Positions 38,640-51,919 of a stretch of DNA of 64,000 nucleotides are shown here, piece by piece. Where the stretch lies: positions 1,483,468 to 1,547,467 of the forward strand of contig JAYKAV010003110.1 of NCBI GenBank assembly GCA_035582835.1, read 5' to 3'. The translations under genes and the position numbers were made by a program. Each line of letters starts with the position of its first letter. The first letter of the stretch is position 1. The stretch is from Phoebastria nigripes. Taxonomy: Eukaryota > Chordata > Aves > Procellariiformes > Diomedeidae. The notes below the pieces were generated by a model. The model was not told the origin of the DNA, made no database searches, and saw only the letters and a list, made by a program, of their open reading frames with translations.

Positions 38640-40520
38640 TAAGAAAATTACCTTCAAGACAAGGTAAACTCAAAGAAACTTGCCTGTCACGAACTCTTAC
38701 TCTGAACTAAGGAAAAAGAGAGAATTAGGGTGCCAGTTCCTCAAAGAAATTATACTGAAAACCTGAGCACAAACGGTCCCAAAGCAGAGAAGAAGGTGTA
38801 TAGCATGAAAGTAATTTAGTAAATCATGAGCTCTTTATTTACCTCAGATAAAAAAGAGGAAGTGTACAGAAAACAATCTAGGTCATACTACTAAAGATGA
38901 GTATAAAAGAATAGCAGGAGTGCCTACGGACAAAATGAGGAATGGCAAGATAAAGTGAGATGTAACTAGGAAGGGACATCAACAAGAATACTTCAGCAGC
39001 TAGAGGAATAGGAAATTTAGAATAGGAGTAGGAGTTTAGAAAAGAAGAAAAGTTATCAAAATATGGCACAAGTCCAAAACATTTAATGCCATCATATAGG
39101 AGTCTTCACTAGAAAGGTCAGCAACATGCAGATGGTTAATACAATTAATACCAACAACAAAAAGGGTATGATTACATACAGCACAGTTACGCAAGTATTT
39201 CTAAGAAAAATATTTTAAAAGTAAAGAAGAGTCATGAAATAAAAGCAGAGATTCAGAGATGGCTTGGATTTTTAACCCAAAAGCCCCAATAAGAAGAATA
39301 GGTTATGATAACTTGGCCATCTTTTTGATANTGGTTGGGCATCATGTTGTTTGTCCTAGGATAATTCAAAAAAACAGAGGAATTAATCTCAGAAGTGTTG
39401 ATGGTCATCCTGGAGAACTCTCAAAACATAGGCAATTTCTGGCNGATGGAAAGTCTACTGCAAGTCTACTCCTAACAAGGGGAGGAAAAAAAGGAGTTAG
39501 AAATTAAAAACCTGTCACGTTCAATTACCAGAAAACTACTAGAATAAATCATACCATCTGTAAACCCACTGAACATACTAAAGCAGGTGAATGGTAGGGA
39601 ACAAATCATACCAAACCAATCTAATTTCTTTCCACAAGAGACTAAGAGGCCTTGTGGACAGGGAAGAAGCAATCGACNTCAAAACTCGATTTCAGTAAAG
39701 GCCTTTGATGTCACCTAACATGACAATCTCATAAGCAAGCTGCAGAAGCAAAGATTAGATCAAACCACCATAGGATGGCTGCAAAAGTCATCTGACACTA
39801 TTCCTAAGGGGTAATTATCCACGGTTCCCTGTCAAAAAGGAAAGATGCATTGAGCTGGGTATTTCATGGATAACTGCACCACTTCCAACTTCATTCAGTG
39901 CTTTCGCTATAATTTGGACAATGGAATAAACANCCTTATTAAACCTGCATATGAGAAGGTAGGGAGAACTGCAAGTATACTGGATGGCAGACAGAATTCA
40001 AAATAAACAAACTGGAGAAGCAATCCGGAAAAATGACACAAACTGAGCAGGAACTTATGTCGAGCACTGCATTTTCATAGTAACACCCAAGTGAATGGGT
40101 TTGTGTCAGGAAATGGCTGGCAAGATAACAGCTCTCAAGAGGATGGGAAGACAACAGATATCAAGCAGAAGGCAAGTCAGTACAATGCCATTGTGAAAAG
40201 GCAAACATCAGACAGGGATGTATGAACAGGATTATTTCATGTGTCTTTCAGGATACCATTTTTCCACTTTAGTTGGCGCTGATAAGGCCTCAGATGAGAT
40301 AACATCCAGTTTCAGAAAAGATTTGAGGCAATTTANCTTATAGAAGATTGTTAATTCCCTGCCTCATCCCTCCAGCCTTCAAGAATATGAAAACCTGTTG
40401 CAAAGAGAAAAGGAACAATCAGTCATCTTGGTGGACAGGACAGGTAGCAATAGGCTTAGATGAAAGCAGGATTATGGTTAGAGATGAGGAAAATCTTCAT
40501 AATCGGAAAGGTAACAGCTG
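38640..40520 (+). mobile_element. Degenerate CR1-type LINE, reverse transcriptase to 3' end
   Basis: The stretch follows the layout of a chicken-repeat/L3-like LINE in plus orientation. At 38880-39000 is a pre-RT segment (GATGAGTATAAAAGAATAGC). At 39409-39720 is the RT part, including the LDFSKAFD box, which has an extra A near 39697 that shifts the frame. At 39800-40030 are diverged remains of the following RT motifs. At 40170-40330 is a segment like the conserved GCATTAACAGGA region, and at 40400-40515 the 3' coding end and downstream sequence. Stops and frameshifts are frequent, so no protein is made. Similarity is closer to the older CR1 forms I know from turtles and crocodilians than to young chicken CR1. 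Limits are approximate because I compared from memory. Confidence 0.7.
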
Positions 40521-42689
40521 CAACCCACAACAGATTATCTGGTTTGTTCCTTTATTTGTATAAGCATATGATGCATATAAAAAGCATCTTGAAAAGACAC
40601 ATAAGGACAAGACCTTTTGGCTCCCAAAACTGTAGATGACCCCATTGACCACGAAAATAGACTCCCTGCTCTTCAAAACCATGTACTGCTTTTTGCTGTG
40701 CTAGCAATCCCCAAAATGAATCTCTAATTGGAACAGAGCTCTGCAAAAGTGCACAGCTGGAAACAGCTGGGGAATTGGCCACTTCCAGACAGACAGATGC
40801 CGTCTCCTTTTCACTAGTGCAAACTCCCCCTCTTGCTGACAGCATCCTCGTTAAACAGTAATTCTTGGGGGGCTGGGGGGTTGTCGTTGGTAGATGGCTT
40901 TGTGAGAAGGTTGATTTGACTAGAAACCTTAAACTTACAGCTCGTTTAAAAGCATAGTTGTTGTTGTTTGATGTTTGTAATCCACTTGACATTCTGGCTT
41001 GTTATACCAGTACATCAAGCTGGTATGACAACCAGGCTAATTAAATGGAGAGCAGGGACTATTTTCACAAGCTTCACCCACACCGTAGAGGTGAGCTCTA
41101 ATTCCTTGAGTGCTGTCACTGAAAATGTAAGTCACTGCATTTAGAGTCGTTGCCAGGGGGCCGGGGGGGTTGCAGGGATCAGATGTAGTTACCCTGACAT
41201 ATCAATTGAGTTGTCAGTGGGAAACCTGTCTCATTCCCAGAGTGAAATTCTCAATCTGATATAAACAAAAGCTGGAAGCTAATGCACTTGGGCCAAACAC
41301 ATAGTGTGGATCGAGGGATACCTAGTCTGGACATATGCTAATAAGGAAAGCTACAGTCTCCTTAATACTAAATTCATTTGGATGTGAAAGCAGGGACTGG
41401 AAGCTGGGTTCCCCCAGGTGAGTGACCATATGACTGCATTTTAGCTACATAAGTAAAGCCGGCGCTAACTTCAGCTAGCAAGGTAACCACATCCCCTTTA
41501 AACCGGACATAGTGACAAGAGAAATGCAAGTTACACAGATCCTCATTTTTGCTGAGATCTCAGAGCCCTTATAGTCCAAAGNAGCTAAAAATCACCTCTA
41601 GGCAAGAGCAGAAGCTCCCTCCCACCCTTTTCAACTACTGGAAAAGGACACAAAAATAAAGGTCTAGGCTCTGACTGAAGGCTCCTAAGTGGCACTTTTT
41701 AAGTGTTCCCACATCTGCAAAAAGAAGTTCTTTACAAAGTGCTTTTTTCTTGTTGATCACTATCCAGGACTGGGAGACAACAAAGCATTCCTTTTTAACA
41801 ATTCTTCTTAACCGCACATCATTCGGGAATTCACAAAAGAACATCAACAGCAATTCTATAATAACCAAAAGGAAAGAAAAAATTACTCCGTAAATACTGA
41901 CTGCAAAACCAGGCTTGTTTTCTCTGGTTTACAGTTTCAGGCCTTTCACGAGAACAATCAGCTCCCACAAATAAGCTATTTTCAAGTTCCACAGGGAACA
42001 GCCTCAAACTGAATTAGTGGAAATTAGATTCTTCTTTCTGATCTCTTCCAGAACCAATACTTTACAGAAAATGGAGATGAGACATTTTGATTTCTTAACA
42101 GCAGAGTCATTCATGACTATGACATGTTAAGTCTCAAGTACAAAAGTCCTCGGATGTGGATAAAGATGAATCAACCTTTGAGCCCAGAAGACAACTCAGG
42201 ACATGCATTCCAAGGCAAAAAAAAGTCACTTTCATGTTGTACCAACAACAACAAAGTACGAGGCAAGGCCATGAGACACCTATTCTGGAAACAGAGCTCA
42301 TGAGAAAATAAATAATTCTGCTCAGCTCACAAGCTGCTCAGTTTTATAGACTTCCAAAATATTGCAGCACATGCCTCTCCTGATTCTTTTTCTCATTTCA
42401 GGCTCAGAAGATAGTGCTTTCCATTCTGTTGTTTTCAGTCTCATTAACTATAAATTTTTATTGACTAATAATAGCATTGAGGGAAATGCAATGTTGCTGT
42501 AAAGATCATCTTGGGACCATGTCACCACTGTCATCTCAGCACCTTCCCTGTACTTTCACTCTGTCATCCTATGAGTTTCTAACGCTCTCGGTTCTGTATA
42601 ATTCTCCTAATACCTACTGCTTCAGTTGCTATTATGATCCATGTGAACTTTTTGGTATTGCTCCTTCACCTGACTTTTTCCTTAGTCTT
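40521..42689. other. Intergenic between two CR1 fossils
   Basis: No gene or repeat recognised. A G-rich patch at 41158-41168 and ordinary AT-rich sequence are all that is visible. Confidence 0.6.
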
Positions 42690-43580
42690 TAAAGAACAAT
42701 AGAAAAGTTGGTTCAACAGGACTTCTGGAGATCACCTAGCCCAACCTCCCACTGAAAGCACGACTATTGCCAGCACTAGTTCCAGTCAGGTTAGTCATGG
42801 CTTTGTCCAGCCGGGTCTTGAAAACCTTCAATGGCAGAGGTTTCACAACCTCTCTAGGAAACTTGCTCCTAACTCCTACATCTTTGTAGCCTCTTCTGGA
42901 CCCNCTCTAGTTTCTCACCATCTTCTGGAACCAAAGAGCCCAAAACCAGACACAGTATCACAGCTGCAGCCTCAACAACATGAAGAGAATGATCATTTCC
43001 CTTGATCTGGTGGCCACGTTCTCCTACTGTACCCTAGCATACAGGCTGATTTATTTATGTTGTGAACTCAGTGTGGGCTCATGTTCAGCACATGCCACTG
43101 TAAGTCCCAGGTGTTCTCTCAGCAAAGCTGCATGGGGTTATTCTGCATCAGGTGCAGAATTTGGCACTTCTCTGTGTCAAACTGCATGAGGTTTCTGTCA
43201 GCCAAATCCTGAACCAAGGCTCCATCTTTCAGCACATTAACTCGCTCGCTCATAAGAGTAATATTGTCTAATTATCAGGGTCATCTATGAAGATGCTGAA
43301 CATCGGCCCCAGTATCACCTTACAGAATATTCCACTTTTAACCACCTCACAAATGAACATTGAGCGGTTGCTCAATGTGATTTGAGTCCAGTGATGCAGC
43401 CAGTTCAAACCACCAAACAGTCCATTCACTTTACTCATACTTCCTCTGGTCCAGATGAAAACGCTGTGGGAGATTGTGTCAAAAGCCATTCTAAAGTCAA
43501 GGTACAAGAACCTCCACCACTGCCCTCATCCCCGTAACAAGTCATTTAATCATATATAGCAATCTGGTTTTCTAAGCAAT
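42690..43580 (-). mobile_element. CR1 LINE fragment with broken reverse transcriptase
   Basis: The minus strand carries a fossil CR1. A translated piece at 43507-43268 begins YLDFRMAFDTISH and ends LGPMFSIFIDDPDN, both standard CR1 RT motifs. Further left, codons for DRNLMQFDTEKCQILHL match the region after the catalytic box, but the FADD catalytic motif between them is missing or destroyed. The 3' end near 42700-42760 shows the CR1 signature of a TGGACT-like hexamer region read as GATCACCTAGCCCAACC on the plus strand. A possible further 5' remnant lies at 43600-43680. The element is dead. Confidence 0.8.
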
Positions 43581-46272
43581 GCTTTTACACATCTCCTTTG
43601 TAGCATGTCCTTACTTCTTTCCACTTCTTGTGTGCTCTTTTTTGACCTTCTAGTTCACTAACAAGCACCTTGCTTATATAAATAAGCCTTTTGCAAAATA
43701 AATTCACCCTCTTCACCCTCATAGGCAGGAGGTCACAGCAGACCCTCACCACAGCATCATCAGTGTTGCTGTCCTTGTTTTGTTTTCCTTTGTTATTGTA
43801 ATGCAGTGCTTCACCCTTGGTAACTCCGGTCTCCAACTATCAAAACGCAGGTGGTAACTCACCAGGTGAAAAAATGGACATGGATCAATTTTTGTTTCTC
43901 CTATCCATGTTCCCTCTTGTGTCTACTGTCCTTCTAATCTAGGCCTGAAACAGATAGTTCTCAGAGAAAGTGTATAGTGTAGAAACCACTCTAATGCACA
44001 ATGCAAAAGGTTTATCAGTAGCTGTATGAAGAGTTCAGATGTTGCTGAAATATCACGCAAAAAAGGTTTTGCCAAGGGGACTGCTTCTTGCAGCAGGTGA
44101 AGACATCCATGACACTGGTATATCATGGGGTGCATATATGTTGGCTTTAAAAGGAATAAATATTACCACCATCATTCAACTCAGAGAGCACCAAACAGCG
44201 TAGCATCTGCTGCCCAGACTGCAGTCACCAGTCAAAGAAGAAGGAATGAAAGGCTTGAACTACGCCTGCTGCTCATCTGAACAAGCCTTATGATTTTCAA
44301 AAGGCACAAGACAGAACATTTGTGCACACAGGTGCACATCACATTTAGCAGAAACAGTACTGAAAACCAAGATGTCATGCAGATGTCCACCTCACGCTAT
44401 GCAGCACAGCACAGAGACCAGAGCTTGCATCTCTGTGTGCTCTAGCTTGTTCAGGATTCCTCACAAACACTTTCAATCTTTTCAATGTAAGCATGGCTTA
44501 ACATAACTGTCTTTCCAAGGAAACGCAGAGAAGTTGCACAAGCCCTTCTGCATCTCAGCATTAGGCACCATCACATTGTGCAGGCATACCCTGCAGCTGC
44601 GTCCTGACCCAGAAAGCCTCACTTCCACAGAAGCTGTCTCCTATTCTCTGGGTATAGATAGCCCCTTGATCACTTTCCAGTGGAGCCCACCTTTCCATTT
44701 GATTAGATACTAGGATTCAGCAGACCATCTAAATATGGTCCCTGTTTCTGTAGTCTTTATCCTCAGTCACTTTGATCTGAGCCCTACTTTTTTGTCTAGC
44801 CTACTGGAATACTCTACAACCACACAGGAGGGGTTTTCAAGATGTTTTTTTGAAACAAGGCTAACAACCAAGAAATAATTTCATATCATCACCCACTAAT
44901 TCAATCCTGTGTTTGGGAACTATCTGCTAATTCTGAGTAAAATTCAGCAAGTATTACCCAAGCATATAAACTTCTTGGGTCCTGGGATGCAATACAGGGG
45001 GCTTTCTCTCCAAAATGTTAGTTTTGAGACGGTAACATAACATAAGCAAAAGAACAAGCTGCCATGAGTTTGGCACCTGTAACTAGATACTCAAATTCAG
45101 ACCAAGTGTGCCTTTGGTTAACTCCTCAGATGATCTGATAGCACAACTGTATTATGCCAGCAAGAATATTATGCAAAGATGTCTTCCAGAATTTCATAAC
45201 CTTACTGGTGTGCATTAAATAGCAACACTGAAAAGCGTATTCTGAGGCATTAATTTCTTGCTTTTTGAAGTATACGAAGCAAGAACAGCTTGAAGGAAAA
45301 ACAATCCAAATGGAAGAGAGGACAACAGCTAACCATTACAGAAGCAGGAGAGGAACACAAACCTTGGCCAGAGGATTTTTGGTTTAAATCTTATGTGATC
45401 ATAAATACTTCCCTAGGTAGACCCAAAACAAGCAAACAAACTTCACAGAAAAGACAAATAAGATCAATCATTGCCAAGACAATTTTTTCCCAAAAAAATT
45501 CTTTTGGGGACTGTGTAGTATGTCTTCTTGTCACCGTNAAATATGGACCCGAGATACACTGTCCGCCTCAAATTGCAGGGAGCACAAAATGCAAGATATG
45601 CCAAGACAATTCTACCTGCAGAGATAAGCATGAATAAAAACCAGATGCATCAGACACAATGTTGTAACCGTATGAATATTAGTGAAGTGTTGATCATCTG
45701 TTAGTTCCAACTATCAGATAGATCTTAGAGCAGGGAGCTTGTACAGGAACATTCAGGCTTATGAAGATTCACATCCAAGAACTGTCAGTTTTAATGAGAA
45801 AGCAACCAGCTACAACTATAAATTGAATCTTGGGCTTCTTCCTCAAACATTATCTGGATAACCTCTTTAACAGGGTTAAATAAAAGAAATACTATGATTC
45901 ATTTTTTTGTGGGAAGATAGTAGTAAGCTGTTTATTAATCATATGCTTCACTTCCAAAACTCAAGCAATAAAGGCTAGAAGAGCCACCTACGAAATCAGT
46001 CAACTTTTCACCGTTAAAACACCCTCAATGTAATCCAGCCTAATGAAACTTATTGCTGTGACAAGATTGATATTGTACACAGCACACGCCCTTCAAGGTT
46101 AAGAAAGGGCAACAAAAGACAAAAAAGAGAGTCTTCTGTTAACCTACAAAAGCACGTTTCAGCCAGTAACAGGCTGTGACAGAAAACCACCACCGTGATC
46201 ACCAACACAGAGGACGGCTGTTCCCTGCACAGACACACCGTCTTTTCCGAGATTCTTACGTTTGGTTTGTAG

Positions 46273-46384
46273 CTGCAACTGGCATGTCCGTTACCCAATT
46301 TAGCGATCACTGCTCCACGATTATCTGTCTGCAACTGGCATGTCCTATATCCAATTTAGCGATTACTGCTCCACGATTATCTGT
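46273..46384. repeat. Tandem duplication, 2 x 56 bp
   Basis: Unit 1 is 46273-46328 and unit 2 is 46329-46384. Each begins CTGCAACTGGCATGTCC and ends CCACGATTATCTGT. They differ at a few positions, mostly in a short block (CGTTACCC against CTATATCC) and one C/T change. Near-identity implies a fairly recent duplication. No coding function is seen. Confidence 0.9.
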
Positions 46385-48836
46385 CTAGCTTAAGACAGGT
46401 GTCGCCGCAGGGTTTTCCATCAGTTTACTTCATCAAAACATCCGTTTACGTAACGCAAGATNTAACAGTAAAGCCTTTAGGATGATTATTCAGTCTCTAA
46501 TCCCAAACACCATCACTCCAAACCTTTAAATAAATAAATCAATCGCATCCTACCAGTGCTAGCAGGTGCCTTTGTGGCATGAAGGATCTCCAACCCAGGC
46601 AAAACCATGGGTCCACACATTCCAACCACACAGTCTAAATATGCAGTGGTATTACCAGGGCAGTATTATCACCCCCTAAACCAACTCTTCTGTAATGTAA
46701 GGCTCCTACCTCGGTAATGGTTATATTTACATGAAATATTTACTTTCTTTTGTCTAGTAAGTTTTGGGGTTTAGCACAAGTATCAGCTTCAGTTTGAAAA
46801 CAAGGTTACACATTCTGTTCAGGGAAACAACTCCTGNGTTTTTCAACACATTAGAAAATCCCATTTTGCTAGAGTTGAAGTTTCACAGAAACCAGAGGCT
46901 TTGTGAAAGAATTTTCATCCCTCAGTTCATCCTGTCGCTTGTCCAAAGACAAATAAAATTTTCATTTCCAGCCCCTCTTCTTTGATATCAATTCCACTGT
47001 ACGCACCTTCCCTGTGATTTCTCATAATGAACCAACTTTAGATTAGAATCACTGTAACTCATTTAAAAATTCCTCCAGAATGAAGAATGCTATTAACAGA
47101 GGGTCTTCTCCACACAGGAAAGTGGAATCTCATGAGACTCCAAAATGCCAAGGAGTTCCATGCTTCTGGCGCCACGTGTCTTAGCAACAGCAAAACATAG
47201 GGAACTGTTGTGAGTGTAAAACAAGACCCTCTGATACTTGACNGGGCTCCTTCCAAAATAAAGCATACTTCTGTACATCCGTATTATAAGGTCTAAATAC
47301 CTGATCCATAAACACACGCAGCTTATAAATTGTACATATATATCATCATCTTATTCACTATTAAAATAAGCAGTACTACCTACATAATAAAGTGCTAGCC
47401 AGTGCCTTAAAGTTAGTTTGGTTTGGGGTTGTTTTTTTTAAATACAACAAGAACTCCACCCACAAATAAGCTGAATTCTGTTAAGCGTACATGCTGGTTG
47501 GCTCACTGAGTCCACAGAGCACTGTCAAGAGGTGCACCAGCAACACGACCTTGGCACGGTCTGACTTTCAGCCAAGTCCGCCTCCCAGCTTTTGTACATT
47601 GTGATAAACATTCAGTGATAAGGTATTGCATAATGTAATTCCCCATTTTATTTAACCGTAAGTACTTGTAACATTTGAGAGATACACCTGCTGCCATTGC
47701 AAAATTGTTGTAAAAAAAGCTCGACTTTAACAATACTTTAGTAATCGGATCAGCATTTGAATCAGGTGTACATCAAGGCCTATACAGGTCTTATCCAGCC
47801 AAACTCTCAGGGAGAGCAGACGGTCATAATTTCTTAGTCTTCAGTCATGCTGTGACACTAAATAGATGGTTTGAGGATCTTGTGATGAATGTGAAGGTTA
47901 AGAAAAGCAGAGGGGTTTCTGCTGAAATCCCACGCTGGGGTTATTTCTGATCTAGAATTTCATCTCTCCCCATTAAGAGGGAAAGGAAGTTTGATCCAGC
48001 TCTATCCAGCTCTGGACTATGATGCCATATTTTCTCCTTAAACCATCATTACACAAACAAAAGGCAGAAAAGACAGCAGCTATTGTGCTCAGTGATGACT
48101 ACTGTTTAAGGCTGAGCTAGCAGATCAAACAGAGAAACAATGCAAACCACACCGAGAGCTTCATGCTTTTGTCTTTAAAAAACAAAAAAAACCACGCACT
48201 GGTGTCAGAATAACATGTCAGCAAGAGGGGAAGAAACTGTTTTCCTACAATAGCAGTTGTAGAAAACATGGGCAAATTAGCAGGTGAAAGGAACTTCCGG
48301 CACTGAAAACCTTTATTGGGGTCCCGACTCTGGAGTATGCTGCTCCGGTATTTCAGAGGATGGCTGCTGTCTCCACAGCTTTGTGCACTGTCCACTAATC
48401 CCATGGTATCGGATCTTTCCAAGTTGTGTCTCTTCACTTCAATATGACCTTTGTTTGTTGTTAGCTAACAGCAGGTACCCCTTCTTCAGTATTCATAATG
48501 CAGACTTCATTACTGCACCTGAATGAAACAGGGCAATGCTTCACATCATACCGGTTGCACCAGTTGGCAGTAATACAATGCACATCTATCACGCAAGATT
48601 GAACTTCACAGTGCTATGCTCCTTTCACACCTATTTCTTTCTAATATTGTAATATTTACAGAAATCCACAAATAGTTTTCTTGCTAAATTTTGCCAAGAA
48701 AGTCTCGATTTAGGATTCTCTGTTGTTTTCCTCACAAGGCAGTTAAGAAACCAGAAAAAAANCCCAACAAACAACCCACAGCCTCCATCTCCAAACTAAT
48801 TGCTACGTAATAATTTCTGACAAGAAATAAACAGGC

Positions 48837-48910
48837 TATATATATACGCATACATATATATATAAAAATATAAAAAAAGGAATAAACAGTATATATATAC
48901 ACATAAATAC
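48837..48910. repeat. TA-rich microsatellite
   Basis: Interrupted runs of TATATA with ACGCATACA and ATAAAAATA spacers on the plus strand. Simple-sequence DNA. Short ORFs over it are spurious. Confidence 0.8.
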
Positions 48911-48914
48911 AACT

Positions 48915-48948
48915 GATCCAGGACATACATACACACACGTCCTGGATC
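48915..48948. repeat. Perfect inverted repeat (10 bp arms, 14 bp CA-rich loop)
   Basis: GATCCAGGAC and GTCCTGGATC flank an ATACATACACACAC loop, at the edge of the TA-rich microsatellite that precedes it. Confidence 0.8.
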
Positions 48949-48975
48949 CGTTTCTGGCTCCAGACTGACTTTCTG

Positions 48976-49010
48976 CAATACTATGCCTCAGTTTCCTCTT
49001 TCGGTTATGG
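48976..49010 (-). mobile_element. Possible MIR fragment, antisense
   Basis: ATGCCTCAGTTTCCTCTTTC is the reverse complement of the GAGGAAACTGAGGCA core of MIR. Only about 35 bp is recognisable, so this could be chance. Confidence 0.4.
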
Positions 49011-49599
49011 CAGCTCCTACTGCGAAGGTTTTTGATTATTATTTCTACAGCACCCAGCCCTCATGTCAGCCAAGGTGGCTCTGCGGAGCCGGCTCTGGAA
49101 GCCGCCACGGCTGCAGGCTACGCAGGCTCCTGCCAGGGCAACCAGCACAGCAAGTCATCCCACCCGGCGGGATGCCCCGGCCACACCTTTTGCCAGCCCC
49201 AGGCGGGGGCTGGCTGATGGAGCTGGTATTATCAGTTGTGCTGTAACACAGTTAATGCATTTTTAAACGCTTTTTTCTGATTACTCAATCTAAACCCCAA
49301 GACCTATTACTATTAAAAGACTAACATAAAGCCACTTGCTGGGCTCTCAGATTTTTTCTTCCTTTTTTCTCACAATTTTTTTTTCCAACTTTAACTAAAG
49401 CATTGATGGCTCAATTATTGTCATCCTTTTTAAACAGAAGCATAATTGACCAGCTGCCTCCAAATGGTATTTAAGTTGCTTTCAACCTCCAGTGTACACA
49501 GAAAAAGCTTAGTTATATCATAAGAAGGATATGATCCCCCAACTAACATGACAATAAAGCAGGCTGCAGTGGGAAAACAGCTTCATAGCCTTATGATTC

Positions 49600-51919
49600 A
49601 TTTATTATTCAAATTTAATGATTAAGTAAATCCTTACCAATACCCTTACTTTAAAAAAACTTACTCTGCTTCATAATTATCACCCCTTGAACCATCTCTT
49701 CACTAGATCAACTTCATGAAAAGGACACGTTGAAGAAACTTTCTTCTAGAAATTCAAACTCTAGTAACATATAGTATTTTATTAATGAAACTATTCCATC
49801 TTTAACAAAGTATCTGAAATCTAAAAGAACAGTCCAAGACGATAAGATTCTTGATTTATAATTAAAAAAAAGAAATGCTGAAAAAGACTGTACTCAAATT
49901 AGCAAATTGAATTCACGTATGACATCGATCAAGTCCACTCCAACATACCCCAAGTTATTAGAGATTATGGTTAGTCTTTTTTTCTCAACAAAAAGCGGAC
50001 AGCTAGTAAAAGTCAGCGTATCAAAGCCCTTTTATAAAGCTTTTCACAATTAAAAATCATGTTTAACATTCCTAATGCCACCGCACAGAAGGGCTTTTTT
50101 ACCCCCTCATACAACTAAAACCCTTTCTCAGCAGCAGATGTGTATCAATCATGGTAGCAGTTCACAAAGAAACATCACAGTACCAATTTAATCCATGGAC
50201 AGCAGGAATTTATGCTACATTACTTCAAAAAGAGTATGTTAACTTATCGTTATCGCCATATATATTTAAAATACTCATGTACAACTCTGGTTACATAAAA
50301 AAAAACCAAACCAAACCAAACACACCACCCCCAAACCTACCTATGTTTAGATAGCCAGTTTTTACTAAGCAAAGGCACTAATTTAGTGGGAGACTCCTAC
50401 CAGCTTCAGTAAAGCTGGGGTTCACCTAAGAAGTTTAATGCCCACTGTTTATAGCTCCAAGACGACACTGGAGTTTTTAATCAGATACGCATGAAGTTCT
50501 TAAATACAGGGGAAAAAAACTCTCTTCTCATGAGTATGCATTTGAGAAAATCAAATCAACCTGAAAGACAACAATTTAGTTGTATAACNTAGGTATAGTT
50601 CCTGATTTCAACAGAAGTTGCATAAAAGATGTANCAGTACGTATTATTACTGGCCCATTAAAAATCACAGTTCTTTGGTCAAGTATCGTTTTTCACCTTT
50701 TGGAAAGTTCTGAAAAAAACAAGCAGCATTCAGAAACACATTAACTTCTCAAAGAAAGTTTTGCATCAAATCTCTGCTTTTAAACTTTTATTTTTTAAAC
50801 AACAACAACAAAAAAATCCTCCACTTAGGAAAGTTAAGTTGTCACCATCTTACATTTCAGAATACAAAACTGAAAAAAATCCCTGTTAAAAAAAAGACAG
50901 GACTTCAGCCAAGTATTCAGCTACTTATTGCTGTAGTTGTAACTCAAGTCCATTTAAACCCCTATGTTTTGGTCGTTTGTAGCGAGAACATGTTTGGAAC
51001 ACTAGCAGCAATAGAAAACCCCTTTAAAACCTAGACATAGTTATACTGTTGAGTGAAAATCAGCAGAAACCATAACCATTGGAACATAATACGTAATTGT
51101 AAAAGTACAATTGAATTGGTAGCTAGAAAAACAGGGTTGATTTAAAGTGCTATCCCAAAGCCTTATGTGGGCCTGTGTCAGTAAAGAAAAGTCCTTTTTT
51201 CCCCACTAGATAAAGCCCAGAACCACAGCACTACTCCAAACGTAAGGAATGCAGTCTTCACTCTGTCTCAGTGCCTCACCTCCCCCGCCCTCCTCCAACA
51301 GGTGGAATACAGAAACTTGAAATAACTGCTAATTCCAGATTTAGGTGATATGCACAAATATACTGTTGAACAAAGTCTGGACAGCAAACAGTACACCTGA
51401 GTTCAGTCATACAAACTAACTTTTGTAAATAGCGTTAGACGAATATATCCATGTCTCTAATATGAATCTAGATGTATTTTCTTACAAAACGCATTAATAG
51501 AAATATCCAGGCAAATACATACCATACAATAGCAAAAGCTTTAAGCCCCATTTAATAAGATGACTTTCCGATTAAAAATAGAAGGCAATTAAGATTTACT
51601 CAAAATTACAATTAAGAAAAGCTTTCACAGTGCCATATTGAAACTGTCACAAAGTTAAGAAAATACTGATATCAAAGTACAATCACAATGTTAAAGTAGA
51701 CAAAACTACTATACAAGGGCATATCTTGTAAAATTAAAAGGAATGAACACAACATAGGGGACATCTCACGTCCCTGCTCTACATATCTCATTTCCTAGTC
51801 TTCAGAGTCACAATTGTGTCTTTCTGACATTGGTAGAAGTCTTGTTAAAACTAAGAGGTTCATTCTTCTTAGTAGACCAGATTTCAGAGCCCGATTACTT
51901 CTTGAAAATACGTTCTTCA
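49600..51919 (-). other. SPTSSA: Putative SPTSSA 3' untranslated region
   Basis: AT-rich non-repetitive sequence follows the stop. AATAAA signals on the minus strand lie at 50792-50787, 49783-49778 and 49616-49611, so the untranslated region could be about 1.1, 2.1 or 2.3 kb, possibly with alternative polyadenylation. Which one is used cannot be told from sequence. Confidence 0.45.

Larger units (their letters stand above)
43581..49599. other. Intergenic, right part of the gene desert
   Basis: No exon recognised. Contains the 56 bp tandem duplication, the TA-rich microsatellite, the 10 bp hairpin and a possible antisense MIR piece. 49060-49220 is a small GC-rich patch whose ORFs in three frames show no known domain. 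Confidence 0.6.

Noticed and set aside
1..49600. EGLN3 exons, expected from synteny
   Set aside because: None of the conserved prolyl hydroxylase motifs is seen in any frame. The gene is probably beyond the left edge.
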